A DNA stretch of 64,000 bases from Diogma glabrata (GCA_963693315.1 OY856188.1:200286826-200350825); one strand, 5' to 3'; shown: positions 20,393-31,489, counted from the stretch's first letter. The notes: generated from the sequence alone by a model not told the origin. Numbers and translations are program-made.

Positions 20393-21678
20393 TGTTGCGA
20401 GTAGCTATATAATATCTTGGCTCTGATACGGAGCCACGTTATTGTAATCGCTCTTATTCAGAGCCACTTGGACTTTTAATACAAAAAAACTAAGCTGTAC
20501 ATATACAAAGAAAAAGATGCGGAACTATTCTTTTATCTTTTGCCCCCACGACTAATCCTGAGCTTGGAACTCTCTTAACTATTCGTTAAATCTAGCCTAC
20601 CATTTAAAATAAATTTATTACTAATGAAAAGAGAATATGTATGTATCTATATAATTATAATATATAAAAAAAACTTAGCTCGTTGGTCGTCTTGATAATT
20701 TCTGAATATGCCCGTGTTATTGAGTAAAATTGCAGGTAGTTGTAACTTATTATTATTTATTCTTGTGTTCCTTAACATGTAGTTGATAACTGTCTCCTCC
20801 AATTGTTAATATTTGTATTCCTGAATTATCTTTATTTGATCTTTATCTCTGTGCCGCGATATCCGTTCGAATCGATAAAAAAACACCCTGTAATAGTTGC
20901 TACCAACTTTCCTCACAATTTCAAATGACATCAACGTCCAATTCCTCTCAACCACCACAGGAAAAGTTGTGCTCGATTCCTTTATTGTAATTATTATTTA
21001 CTCCAGTGTTACTTACGACTGGCACCATTCAATTCGTCTTTGATATTTAATTGCTGTTGATAACAAGATTATTTATAAAAACAACTATTTAATTGAGTTA
21101 TCACAATATCACAAGATAATACATTTATTGATCAAATTAAACAACAAAACAACAAAAGAGAAGAACGCATGTCTTCTTATTATTATATCTCAAGAGACTC
21201 AAACGTTTTGGTTTGTTTTATAATTTTTTTTTGTAACTTTTAAACTCTTTTTTATAGGTTGCAAATCAAATCACATTTCCGAACCGAATGAATTTTTCCA
21301 AATCCAATTGTTTTAAAAGTAAAAAACTGAATTGAACATTTTGTTTGAAGAACAAAAATGGAATGGATGTTGGAAAAATCGAAAAATGTGATTTTATTTT
21401 CTTTGACATCTTCCGATGTCAAAATAAATCGTGTAATACTCAAAATTCAACAAAGATTAGTAACGACATCTGTTCGTTAGAATTGGAAATAAAATTGAGT
21501 ACGTTCGTTTGCTTTTTATAGTATATTCGAAATTTAACTAGCAATTAAGTATTAGAAAATTTTAAAATTATTATTAATGTAAAAATGAACGGAAACTAAT
21601 GAAATACATTTTTATTGAATTAGAAAACGAAGATGAATTTGGTTTTATTATTGTTTTGCGAATATTGCGAACGTTACA
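20393..21678 (-). repeat. 3' LTR of gypsy A (left)
   Basis: It begins TGTTGCGAG and ends GTTACA as written on the plus strand, so it has TG...CA ends. It matches 28418-29711 except for a few substitutions and an 8-bp gap near 20690, where the right copy has extra ggtttcct-like sequence. Confidence 0.93.
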
Positions 21679-22039
21679 CCATGAATTCAAGGTAAAAACC
21701 CAAGATTTTTACTCTTGAAATCACAAAAACGTCGCCATCCCCTCCATGACAGAAAACCACCGAACTACTTCCACCTATTAAACTGTATCTGGGATCGAGA
21801 TACCCACAGTAACTGGCGTCAAGACCGATGACCGGTCCCAACACTCTTGAAGTCCCTAGGAACTTCACTGAGTACTGAGACCGACCATCCATCCGAACTT
21901 CAGCACTATGGACACCCCGATACAACCAGTAAGTATGACACGGGAGGTGTGAACCACAGCGAAGACAACTAGCCAGAGGAACGACCCTACCTAACGAAAA
22001 GACATCATTCTCTGATGTCCTTCGCATGATGAACTCCAA
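21674..22039 (-). CDS. Downstream ORF overlapping the end of gypsy A Pol
   Basis: A 121-codon frame starts at 22039, overlaps the last 35 bases of Gag-Pol in the +1 frame, fills the whole space to the 3' LTR, and takes its stop codon from the first bases of the LTR. It has no membrane segment, signal peptide or recognised motif, so it is not an evident envelope gene. It may be an accessory ORF or a chance opening in a region of balanced composition. Related copies would be needed to decide. Confidence 0.3.
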   Translation of the reverse strand: MEFIMRRTSENDVFSLGRVVPLASCLRCGSHLPCHTYWLYRGVHSAEVRMDGRSQYSVKFLGTSRVLGPVIGLDASYCGYLDPRYSLIGGSSSVVFCHGGDGDVFVISRVKILGFYLEFMV

Positions 22040-25000
22040 GATTCTTACCGCTCATATCTATGCACTCATAGAGTACATTTCCATTCTTAGTCTTAATCAT
22101 TGCAGGTAAGAACTTTGGAGCCAACTTTGCCGAGAATTTTTTTGTAGCGTCACTCAAATGATGTTGCCGTACAAACACACGTTGTTGTGGTTGAAAAGTC
22201 CGTAGTTTAGATCGCAGGTTGTACTGATGTTGCGATTTCTTGAAAGCTGCTTTTAAATTTTCCTGAACCCGGTTCCTGAGCAGAGTCAAATGATCAGCGC
22301 GTTCTATTTCCTCACCAGCATCTTCACCAAGCTTGTGTAGTGATCTCAACAAATGGTAAGTATTCCCATCCGAGATTGGATGTTGACCAAATAATAGATA
22401 GTACGGTGAGTACTTGGTAGCAGAATGTACTGCAGCCCGCATTGCATATGCGATTTCACCAATTTGTGAATCCCACTTGGTATGTTGACCTTTTATAAAC
22501 GCTCGAATTGCTGCTAGAACTGACCTATTGACCCGCTCTGACGCGTTGCTTTGAGGACTATAGACACCGGTCCTAATGTGTTTAATGCCGAAATCTGACA
22601 AAAGACTTTGAAAGTTCCTACTAGTGAACTGTTTGCCATTGTCACTGTGCAGAAACTCTGGTACCCCATATGTAAGAAACACTTCGTTCCTTAGAAAAGA
22701 ATTCACCTTCGGTGAAGTTGCGTTTCTAAGTGGTTTCAGTAGTACAAACTTCGTAGCATGATCCAGAACTATCAATAACACCGTATTCCCAAGTGTAGAA
22801 CGAGGGTACGGTCCCAAAAAATCTATATAGACTCTCTGCCATGGACGTGCTGTTTCGAATTGATATTGCATCGGAGGACGCAATATCTGATTCGTGGCTT
22901 TTGTTTGTTTACATGTGTCGCAGGACACAACATAGTTGTGTACCTGTGACGCCATGCCCGGCCAATAATAAAGACGTCGAAGTAATTCTAAAGTCTTTTT
23001 AACACCTCCATGAGCAGCAGTACTATCATCATGATGTTTCTGAATCATGTTGGAAGTCATCGGTTTTGGTATCCAGAGTTTCCACACAGGAACATCGTTA
23101 GGTATTGCATCAGGTCTTGGCTCAATACGTATGTATAGCTTATCATCCACGACTTTGACTGAAGGAAAGTCCTTAGGAGATGATTGAACTTTAGCTATCA
23201 TATCAGTATATTCGTTGTGCCGATAACCTTCATTGTCGATTTTAATTTCATTAATGTGATGTACTAATGCTTCCGTCAATTCTTCGTGTGTATCGTCATA
23301 TAGACGAGATAGAGCATCAGGGACTATATTTTGGGTACCTTTTTGGTGGACAATGGTAAAATCCATATGTTGGAGTTTTAGGCTCCACCTAGCCAGACGG
23401 CCACTCAAGTCTTTCTGTGACATAAGCCACTTCAGACTTGAGTGATCAGTCACAATTGTAAATCGGTGACCTTCAACATAGCCCCTGAATTTCTTCACAC
23501 TAAGAATTGCCGCAAAACATTCAAGCTCAGAAACTGAATAATTCCTTTGAGCTCTATTTAATTTCTTCGACATGAAGGCTATCGGACACTCTTGTCCGTC
23601 AGTATCAACCTGATACAACACACTACCTACCCCTGTCAGACTCGCATCGCATCTAATAAAGAACTCTTTATTATAGTCAGGGTTAATTAATACTGGTGCT
23701 GTAGTCAGCAATCGTTTTAAATTTTCGAAAGCAGCTTGCGCTTCCAATGTCCATTTCAATTTCCCAGAACTCTTCTTCAACAAATCTGTAATCGGTGATA
23801 CCACGCTTGCATAGTTTGGTATAAAACGTTGGTACCAACCGGCCATTCCCAATAAACGTCGTATCTGTTTTACTGTAGATGGAGCTGGATACTCTGCTAC
23901 AGCTCTTACCTTGTCAGGGTCTGTTCGAAGACCATCTTCACCAACCAAAAATCCTAAGTATTTCACCTCTCTCAGAACAAATTTGCTTTTCTTGAGGTTT
24001 ATGGTTAACCCAGCCGCTCTTAACAATGAAGAGACTTTGGACAGCAATTCCATATGTTCCTGGAACGTGGAAGAGACTACCAATAGATCATCTAAATAAA
24101 CAAAGACATTTTCGTGATATTGATGTGGTATCACTTTGTGCATTAGCCGACACATTGTCTGGGGAGCATTGCACAATCCGAAGGGCATAACCCGGAATTG
24201 ATACAATGGACGACCAGGCACTGTGAAGGCTGTCTTGTCTCTAGATGCTTCTGCCAGAGGAATCTGCCAGAAAGCATCTTTGAGATCAATACTTGAAATG
24301 TACTTTGTGCTATTTAGACGACCTAGTAAGCCATCAATCAAGGGAAGTGGGTAAGCGTCCTTTTTCGTTAGTGAATTGACACGACGGCTATCAATACATA
24401 ATCTGTTTTTACCAGATTCTTTTTGTACCAAAACCACTGGCGAGCACCAAGAACTGTTACTCTCTTCGATCACGCCCATTTGAAGCATTCGGTCAAGTTC
24501 GGCATAGACCTTTAGTTGAACAGCCGGCGATGTGGGATAATGCCTCTGTTTAACAGGTGCATTATCACCAACATCGATGACATGTTCAACCAAAGAAGTC
24601 TTTCCGAGTCCAGACACTTCAAATGACGGGAAAGAATCCTTGATCATATCCAGTTCTCGTTGCTGATCAGTGGTGAGGTTATGTGTATTAAAATTTATTG
24701 GCTCTGTACGAGTCAGTTCACTAACAAAAGAAGGAACAATACCGAATTTCTCCCAGAAATCTATGCCCAGGTAGAGCTCTTCTCGTAAACCAGGGACAAT
24801 ATGAAACCGCATTGGTTTAGTGGAGCCATTCACGGTTATTGGAATTTCTATGTAACCCAAAATTTTATTTGCAGTACCATCCGCCGTACGAATACACGAA
24901 GTGTATTTACGGTAGGTTGTACCTGCTGCTTCCAATAAATCCAAGGAATTTCTTCCAAGTATTGTGATTGACGCTCCACTATCCAATAATCCTGAAATAT

Positions 25001-26159
25001 GTTTGTCCAAAATCCTAATTGTCAATCGCGGCCGAGGATCCTTTGTTTCTGAAAGGATAGATGAAATACAAGCTTTACGAAATAATTTCCTCATCCTCCA
25101 ATATCTAATGTTACGTTCCAGACGTCTAAAATACGTTCGATGTAATGATGGGAAATTAAATGTATTTGATGATTTTATTTGGGTTTCTTGAGTAGTGGAA
25201 GATCGTCCTGCGTCGCTACATCTTTCGTCACTTTCTTCGGGCTGTTGTTCGGGCTGTTTTGAATCTATCGTTTCAATATATCCATCTCGATCTAGTTCCA
25301 CATCCACCTCATAATCATCCATCTGCTGTAGCTCGCTAATTCTCAAATTTGATGTTCTGGTCGGAACTGGTGTGGCCCACAAACGTTCAAACTTCTGACA
25401 TAAAGTCCGAAGTTCATCAATAGAATGTATTGTTGCTACTAGTGTAGCATTCTTGAGCTCCACACTCAGTCCCTCCCGAGCAATTTCTAGCATTTCACGA
25501 TCAGCAAATGGACGTGCTAAGCGACGGTTTAACGAACCAATCTCCACCAGATACTCGTACACGCTCTCCTTTGACTTTTGTTTGCGGTTCAGAAGAACTC
25601 GCAAGATCGCCTTATCATCAGCGAGCGTACCGAAGGTTTGTTGGAGTCCTTCCCTTAGCACTGCATAGGTCACCACCTCATATTCATGAGTTAAATTCAG
25701 ATAGTATCTGTCGGCAGCCCCCTCTAGATACCGTGGAACGATAGACCTAAGGTCGTCCCAATTCGCACGGTCCCTCCTGGCAGCCGCCTCCACTCTATGA
25801 ATAAACTCATGAACATCAGGAGAGTGACCATCTCCTGTGAAGGTTGGAACCCAATTTGAGTCATAACGACTCAAATTGTTCCCACGAACCCCTCGGTACT
25901 CCAATGGTGCTAATGCTGGAGCCGCGTCACGCCATACCTGAGGAGGTTGGTTGTATGGTGGTGGTGCTGTTAGTGGAGCAGGTGGATATACTGGTGGTGG
26001 TTGTACCTGTGGTACTGATGGATAATTTAATGATAATTGCGGTTGTACTAATGCTGGACTATTGTGTATGTGTTCAGCTTGGAGTGATGGACCCAATTGT
26101 GGTATTGCAAAGTCCTCTGCCCAATTGTTCCCCTGAAGTTCAAACCCCGAACCAGACAT
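22005..26159 (-). CDS. Gag-Pol polyprotein of gypsy A, single uninterrupted frame
   Basis: A 1384-residue protein. Residues about 1-90 are rich in P, Q and A. Residues 100-270 form a retrotransposon Gag domain (FTGDGHSPDVHEFI). No CCHC knuckle is visible. Protease: LLDSGAS at about 392-398. RT: PFGLCNAP and catalytic YLDD at about 688-691. RNase H: first Asp at about 838 (RCDAS), VTDHSSLKWL at about 903. Integrase: zinc site H1042, H1050, C1080, C1083; catalytic Asp 1113 (YIDFLG), Asp 1173 (HSDNG) and Glu 1208 (NASERVN), a DD35E spacing. All active sites are intact, so it could be functional. An upstream frame with a Gag-like start overlaps it (see 26126-26224), so the true N-terminus is uncertain. 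Confidence 0.92.
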   Translation of the reverse strand: MSGSGFELQGNNWAEDFAIPQLGPSLQAEHIHNSPALVQPQLSLNYPSVPQVQPPPVYPPAPLTAPPPYNQPPQVWRDAAPALAPLEYRGVRGNNLSRYDSNWVPTFTGDGHSPDVHEFIHRVEAAARRDRANWDDLRSIVPRYLEGAADRYYLNLTHEYEVVTYAVLREGLQQTFGTLADDKAILRVLLNRKQKSKESVYEYLVEIGSLNRRLARPFADREMLEIAREGLSVELKNATLVATIHSIDELRTLCQKFERLWATPVPTRTSNLRISELQQMDDYEVDVELDRDGYIETIDSKQPEQQPEESDERCSDAGRSSTTQETQIKSSNTFNFPSLHRTYFRRLERNIRYWRMRKLFRKACISSILSETKDPRPRLTIRILDKHISGLLDSGASITILGRNSLDLLEAAGTTYRKYTSCIRTADGTANKILGYIEIPITVNGSTKPMRFHIVPGLREELYLGIDFWEKFGIVPSFVSELTRTEPINFNTHNLTTDQQRELDMIKDSFPSFEVSGLGKTSLVEHVIDVGDNAPVKQRHYPTSPAVQLKVYAELDRMLQMGVIEESNSSWCSPVVLVQKESGKNRLCIDSRRVNSLTKKDAYPLPLIDGLLGRLNSTKYISSIDLKDAFWQIPLAEASRDKTAFTVPGRPLYQFRVMPFGLCNAPQTMCRLMHKVIPHQYHENVFVYLDDLLVVSSTFQEHMELLSKVSSLLRAAGLTINLKKSKFVLREVKYLGFLVGEDGLRTDPDKVRAVAEYPAPSTVKQIRRLLGMAGWYQRFIPNYASVVSPITDLLKKSSGKLKWTLEAQAAFENLKRLLTTAPVLINPDYNKEFFIRCDASLTGVGSVLYQVDTDGQECPIAFMSKKLNRAQRNYSVSELECFAAILSVKKFRGYVEGHRFTIVTDHSSLKWLMSQKDLSGRLARWSLKLQHMDFTIVHQKGTQNIVPDALSRLYDDTHEELTEALVHHINEIKIDNEGYRHNEYTDMIAKVQSSPKDFPSVKVVDDKLYIRIEPRPDAIPNDVPVWKLWIPKPMTSNMIQKHHDDSTAAHGGVKKTLELLRRLYYWPGMASQVHNYVVSCDTCKQTKATNQILRPPMQYQFETARPWQRVYIDFLGPYPRSTLGNTVLLIVLDHATKFVLLKPLRNATSPKVNSFLRNEVFLTYGVPEFLHSDNGKQFTSRNFQSLLSDFGIKHIRTGVYSPQSNASERVNRSVLAAIRAFIKGQHTKWDSQIGEIAYAMRAAVHSATKYSPYYLLFGQHPISDGNTYHLLRSLHKLGEDAGEEIERADHLTLLRNRVQENLKAAFKKSQHQYNLRSKLRTFQPQQRVFVRQHHLSDATKKFSAKLAPKFLPAMIKTKNGNVLYECIDMSGKNLGVHHAKDIRE

Positions 26160-26224
26160 TCGATCTGCAGTTCGGTGGGTTCCAAACCATAGAACGGATG
26201 GTCAACGTCTAGTTGGCTTGACAT
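26126..26224 (-). CDS. Possible true Gag N-terminus in another frame
   Basis: An ATG at 26224 opens a frame reading MSSQLDVDHPFYGLEPTELQ then IECLVRGLNFRG. The wording L-x-P-x-E-L-x-x-E-x-x-x-R-G is common at the start of insect gypsy Gag proteins. It runs in the frame one base from the Gag-Pol frame and remains open to 26048. The switch would occur near the GGGG run at about 26130. Either one base was gained or lost there, or a -1 shift is used, or Gag-Pol simply starts at its own ATG at 26159. I favour a single-base change but cannot prove it. Confidence 0.4.
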
Positions 26225-26299
26225 TTCGATGGTAAAATTTATAAAGTCCAGAATTCGCAAAAAACACGTCAATAACAATAACAAAACCAATTCCAACAA

Positions 26300-28417
26300 A
26301 AAAAAATGTAGCTAGTACGCTGTAAAAAAAAACCACTGTCGCCGCTAATCTTTGCTTCACCTTTCACAAAAATTCCTAAAATATTGTATATAAAAATGTA
26401 ATTTATTTATTTAATTTCAGATATACTGAAATATATATATATACCTAAAATTAGTTATTGACGATAGCACCCCTAAAAATATTTATTTATTTTTAAAAAA
26501 AAATTGAGAAATAAAAAATATTCAAAAGAATGCTTATTTATCGGATGCACCGTCTTAACCTTGAAATATTGATTTATTTTTTCAAAAAAAATAAAAAATA
26601 TTTTATTATATCTTGATGTATTGCGTATTTAAAAAAAATTTATTTATTTAGTTACCTAAAATTAACTTAAATTTAAAAAAAATTATTTTATTTAATAAAA
26701 ATTTATTTATTTAATTTTCGAAAGATTTGTTCTATTTATTTATTTTTATTTAATAAGATAAGAGACTCCCAAAATCAAGATTCGTCTGGAGACAATTTAA
26801 AAAGTAAGTATGGTTACAATATCCATTTTGTTTAAATTTGAATTCCCGCGTTCGCGAGCCCACTCCAACAATGCATGTGAGAACCGACTAGAAAAGCCCC
26901 TAACGACCAGATTCTACAGAACAGATTCTCCCCAACCTAATAAAACAATCACAACTGTCACGATTAGACCTTAGGTCCACTTCCACTGACCCAGTTGTGC
27001 TTGTTTAACCTACAAATAAATTACAACTAAACCTAATGCGAAAGTTGAAGAACGCTCCCGAGCACCAGACTTCAAATCCCAAACTCTATGAGAAATTGTT
27101 TTATTGTAAAACTAAATGGAAAAATGGAAAAGTTTTTGAATTTGTTTGAGGTTAAGCCTCTGATCCTGAAAGCAAAGTATAAATTTGTTCTTCTCTTCAT
27201 TACACCGAAGAAGCCTCTAGAACGGTACTACTGGTTTGCACCTAAGTACAAACACAGCAACACCACTCCTCGTCCCTGAGGACTTCCTCGCCGAATGAAG
27301 AGAAGAAACCAATGTTCTTCGATCGCATAACCCCGATGGCCATAGGCGATCTAAGAACGACATCAATGTTAAAGAGTGAAGCTCTATGGATGGCTTTTTA
27401 GGCCTACCGCTGAGAGAAATATTAATTAAACCCTAATACACAGAAAATAAAAAAAATAAAAAAAATATTTACAAACATATGTACATGGTTATTCAAAAAA
27501 TATGTACAATATATACATGGTAGCATAAAAAAATTTCAAAAAAAACTGCTTCCCCAAAACGGTTTTTTTTCCAAATTAAAAAACAATTAGTATTACTAAA
27601 ATTCGAATGACAGCACAAAAAAACAATCTCCAAAAAAAATTGCTGTCCCAAAACGGTTTTTTTTCAAACAAGCAAACACTTAACTAATGATACAGTGAGG
27701 GACAGGGGCCTCCTGTGGACCAGACCACTCCTCTACCTGTCGCATGGTCGGTGAGGTGGAAACCTCCTCAACCAGCTCCTCTGTTTGAGTACTCTTGACC
27801 GAGGAAGCTCCCAGCTCCACGACCAAGCGACTCTCCTTCTCCTTCTTCCTCCTCTCCTTCCTCTTCAAGTGAGAGCTCCTATTTTTCTTTATCCGTCTCC
27901 TCTCACGCCAGCCCACATTCACTTCCTCATTCACCTCATCCAACTCCTCATCCACTCCATTCAACTCCTCATACACATATTATAAAGGAAATTCACACAA
28001 AAAAAATTCCCAAAAAAAAATTAAAAAAACCAATAACAAAAATGATTTTGTTACAAAATTTATATTCCCAAAACCAATAATAAAAACTGTGGTTTAAATT
28101 ATTTACCGTTTTCTATTAAAGATTTAAAATTTAGATAGTATTCTAACAAAAATATATTATTTTACGTTAATATATTATTTTTATATATCATATATTATTT
28201 TTGAGGAAAAATTAATTTTAAAAGTAATCTTTTTTTAAAATTAATTTGATTACACAAAAAAACCCACTGGTTTATCAAAAAAACCTAAACTGGTTTTATT
28301 TTTCCAAAAAAAAATTAAAAAAATATACCGGTTGGCAACACCCCAAACCGGTTGACAACGCCCTATATAAAAAAAATATCCCTACAAAGCCCCAGGTCTT
28401 TGTTTCGGAACGCCACT
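26300..28417 (-). other. Leader region of gypsy A with one small ORF
   Basis: About 2.1 kb lie between the primer site and gag, unusually long. Large parts are low-complexity A/T blocks (26480-26760, 28000-28250). On the minus strand, 27680-27976 is a 98-codon frame whose first third is acidic (EELDEVNEEVN) and whose middle is basic (RERRRIKKNR, KRKERRKKEKE). It has no known domain. Plus-strand frames here are not supported. Confidence 0.35.
28402..28415 (-). promoter_or_regulatory. Primer-binding site of gypsy A
   Basis: On the minus strand TGGCGTTCCGAAAC follows the LTR end after two bases, in the position where a tRNA 3' end (starting from its CCA) would prime minus-strand synthesis. I could not assign the tRNA. 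Confidence 0.5.
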
Positions 28418-29711
28418 TGTTGCGAGTAGCTATATAATAGCTTGGCTCTGATACGGAGCCACGTTATTGTAATCGCTCTTATTCAGAGCCACTTGGACTT
28501 TTAATACAAAAAAACTAAGCTGTACATATACAAAGAAAAAGATGCGGAACTATTCTTTTATCTTTTGCCCCCACGACTAATCCTGAGCTTGGAACTCTCT
28601 TAACTATTCGTTAAATCTAGCCTACCATTTAAAATAAATTTATTACTAATGAAAAGAGAATATGTATGTATCTATATAATTATAATATATAAAAAAAACT
28701 TAGCTGGTTTCCTCGTTGGTCGTCTTGATAATTTCTGAATATGCCCGTGTTATTGAGTAAAATTGCAGGTAGTTGTAACTTATTATTATTTATTCTTGTG
28801 TTCCTTAACATGTAGTTGATAACTGTCTCCTCCAATTGTTAATATTTGTATTCCTGAATTATCTTTATTTGATCTTTATCTCTGTGCCGCGATATCCGTT
28901 CGAATCGATAAAAAAACACCCTGTAATAGTTGCTACCAACTTTCCTCACAATTTCATATGACATCAACGTCCAATTCCTCTCAACCACCACAGGAAAAGT
29001 TGTGCTCGATTCCTTTATTGTAATTATTATTTACTCCAGTGTTACTTACGACTGGCACCATTCAATTCGTCTTTGATATTTAATTGCTGTTGATAACAAG
29101 ATTATTTATAAAAACAACTATTTAATTGAGTTATCACAATATCACAAGATAATACATTTATTGATCAAATTAAACAACAAAACAACAAAAGAGAAGAACG
29201 CATGTCTTCTTATTATTATATCTCAAGAGACTCAAACGTTTTGGTTTGTTTTATAATTTTTTTTTGTAACTTTTAAACTCTTTTTTATAGGTTGCAAATC
29301 AAACCACATTTCCGAACCGAATGAATTTTTCCAAATCCAATTGTTTTAAAAGTTAAAAACTGAATTGAACATTTTGTTTGAAGAACAAAAATGGAATGGA
29401 TGTTGGAAAAATCGAAAAATGTGATTTTATTTTCTTTGACATCTTCCGATGTCAAAATAAATCGTGTAATACTCAAAATTCAACAAAGATTAGTAACGAC
29501 ATCTGTTCGTTAGAATTGGAAATAAAATTGAGTACGTTCGTTTGCTTTTTATAGTATATTCGAAATTTAACTAGCAATTAAGTATTAGAAAATTTTAAAA
29601 TTATTATTAATGTAAAAATGAACGGAAACTAATGAAATACATTTTTATTGAATTAGAAAACGAAGATGAATTTGGTTTTATTATTGTTTTGCGAATATTG
29701 CGAACGTTACA
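28418..29711 (-). repeat. 5' LTR of gypsy A (right)
   Basis: Partner of 20393-21678, ending GTTACA at 29711 and followed by the ATTA duplication at 29712-29715. In element orientation this copy carries the promoter; I could not place a TATA box or start with confidence. Confidence 0.93.
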
Positions 29712-29715
29712 ATTA

Positions 29716-30489
29716 TGTGTGGTGGTATTGTAGGTAGAACGTAGTGGGAACGTTAATTTGCTCGTTGGTGGATTTAATATTTTATTAAAAGATGTTTTAA
29801 CCAAATTAAATAAAACTGTTTCGAAATTACATTGATAAAGTAGTTTCAGTTAATGTATTTAATTTGGTTTGATAATTTTTTGAATTATTCTGTTTCTCCT
29901 TAAATTTTTTATTTAAACTAAGTTGACACATCTAATTCTATTTGTACACAAAACTGTCTGACCCCGACATCTACCTATTTCTAGCCGACATACCTGCCGC
30001 TTGGACTTTTTTGCTTTCGAGTATTTGTTGCCCCCGGCTAACACCTCGAGCAACACGATCCTCGACTGACGCCTCGCGCAACAATTTCACTCTTATACAA
30101 AAAAGACTAACTTTACGCCTTTAATACATAAATAGCTATTTTTAACTACTAACACTAAGGCTATAGGTCTATACACCTGAGCTAAACTATGCGAAATAAT
30201 GTTTTAATACGAATAATGTTTTTAAAAAAAATGTAATGTTTCCGTTTTTCTTTTCTTTTTTAAATGTTTTGTTTCCGTAATGTTTTTTTCAATAATTACG
30301 TTATCTTATATATTAATACGCTAAAAAAAAACTTTGTACAGCCTAAGGCTTTTTTATTCGAATTTTGATTCATTTCAAATTTTCACTGCTAACTGATATT
30401 AGTGTAACTTAGATTTTAAAGATTTTTGGGATTTTTCGGATCATAAATAAAAAAGTTATAGACGAATTAAAATGTACTAGGGGGTATAC
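29716..30489. other. Unassigned sequence between gypsy A and the nest
   Basis: The first 200 bases are ordinary AT-rich DNA. At 29940-30120 a less AT-rich patch has repeated cgcctcgcgcaac and cacctcgagcaac words and could be part of an LTR or 3' UTR, but no partner was found. The rest is low complexity. The homology to the SAP-gag elements begins abruptly at about 30490. Confidence 0.3.
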
Positions 30490-30597
30490 ATCGGCAGTGG
30501 AACAACTAGTTCATTTGGCACACTCAAATATGCCACCATATTTTATGGAGAAAATGAAGACCGAGGTCTGCATTGATGGTATCCATGATCCAGAAAC
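30490..30597 (+). pseudogene. gag fragment of element 0, left of the insertion
   Basis: The frame reads SAVEQLVHLAHSNMPPYFME and ends at DPETR, matching the gag of element 3 (39719-41215) at its residues around 345-385. The frame is cut by element 1, whose target duplication CAGG is at 30598-30601. The coding sequence resumes at 37262. Confidence 0.85.
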
Positions 30598-30601
30598 CAG
30601 G
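30598..30601. repeat. Target-site duplication CAGG, left (element 1)
   Basis: CAGG stands before the left LTR and again at 37258-37261 after the right LTR. Removing one copy with element 1 restores gag collinearity with element 3. Confidence 0.92.
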
Positions 30602-31421
30602 TATACAGGTTCCAATCAGTTTCAAAATGATGCGTTAACTGCATTGAAAACTGCCTTAATTTGTGTGGTTGATTGTTGCAATATTCCTCGAAGAGATGTA
30701 GCCCTCGATGTTCTGGTCACGTATGTATTCAGTATTTTTCTGTCCCAGCTTACTGATGTGAAACTTTGATAAACAATTTTGTTTCACACAGCTCACTGTT
30801 AGACTTCGTCTTGTTTGCACAAATTGGAAGTCGTCTTGAGATATGTTTAAATAAAACTCGGAAGTTAAAGTTTAAATTCAATCTGATTTTTATTTCAAAA
30901 ATTCGTTTCTTATATAGTAAATTGTCTAAATAATTTCTTTAAACAATTATCAAAAATGTGTATAACATATGCACAATTTTGTCGTATACCTTATTGTTAA
31001 TAACAATAATACTATAATCATAATAAACCAAACTTTCATCATTATTTATGATTTAATTTATAACAATAATATTATTCACTTCACAACAACAACAAGTGAA
31101 AAAACAATTATTTATTGTTTTGTTAATGAAGCGATAATTTGTCATAAACTTGAACTGTTAATATTTTATGTAATATAAGCTAGACATCTGTTTTAAATGT
31201 TTTTATTTTTAAATGAAATAATTTATAACTCGTGACTAATAGAAATATGAGTATGACTTTATGTTTGAAAGGGTTCAAGTTTGTGAGATTATCTTATGTA
31301 TTGTTTGGTTAATATGGTTAATTTAAATTTGTACTATTATCTCATGTATTGTTTGATTAATTTGGTTACAGAGATTTGTTCATTGATTTATTGGAAAGTA
31401 ATATAACGTGGTTATATTACA
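30602..31421 (-). repeat. 3' LTR of element 1 (left)
   Basis: 820 bp, matching 36438-37257 with no length difference. On the plus strand it starts TATACAGG and ends TTACA; in element orientation it starts TGTAATATAACC. The open frames inside are LTR artefacts present in both copies. Confidence 0.94.
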
Positions 31422-31435
31422 CCCTCCATCTTTCT
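31422..31435 (-). promoter_or_regulatory. Polypurine tract of element 1
   Basis: On the minus strand AGAAAGATGGAGGG runs directly into the LTR start TGTAATA. Its place right before the 3' LTR is where plus-strand DNA synthesis is primed. Confidence 0.8.
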
Positions 31436-31489
31436 GAGAAAAAAAAAATTTTTGATTTAAAGAAAAATTTTTTTTTTGTTTTGTATCTT

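Larger units (their letters stand above)
20393..29711 (-). mobile_element. Full-length Ty3/gypsy retrotransposon (gypsy A)
   Basis: A 9.3-kb element on the minus strand with LTRs at 20393-21678 and 28418-29711, a 4-bp target duplication and one long Gag-Pol frame. The LTRs differ by about five substitutions and one 8-bp indel over 1.29 kb, so the insertion is young. The primer site on the minus strand begins TGGCGTTCCG at 28415, two bases from the LTR. Gene order (from 28417 leftwards): about 2.1 kb of leader, Gag-Pol, then a 327-bp tail to the 3' LTR. No purine-rich tract sits right at the 3' LTR, where the bases are TTGAATTCATGG. All Pol catalytic residues are present. Confidence 0.93.

Noticed and set aside
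21674..22039. Envelope gene of gypsy A
   Set aside because: The frame has no signal peptide, membrane anchor or cleavage site, so it is not called an envelope; it is listed only as an unassigned ORF.
25844..26212. 122-codon plus-strand frame opposite the start of gypsy A Gag
   Set aside because: It is the antisense of a P- and Q-rich Gag segment, giving a run of V, L and M.
27088..27279. 63-codon plus-strand frame in the gypsy A leader
   Set aside because: It is antisense to the element and has no recognisable motif.
30969..31178. 69-codon frame repeated at 36805-37014
   Set aside because: Both copies lie at the same place in the two LTRs of element 1, antisense to it; duplication reflects the LTR pair.
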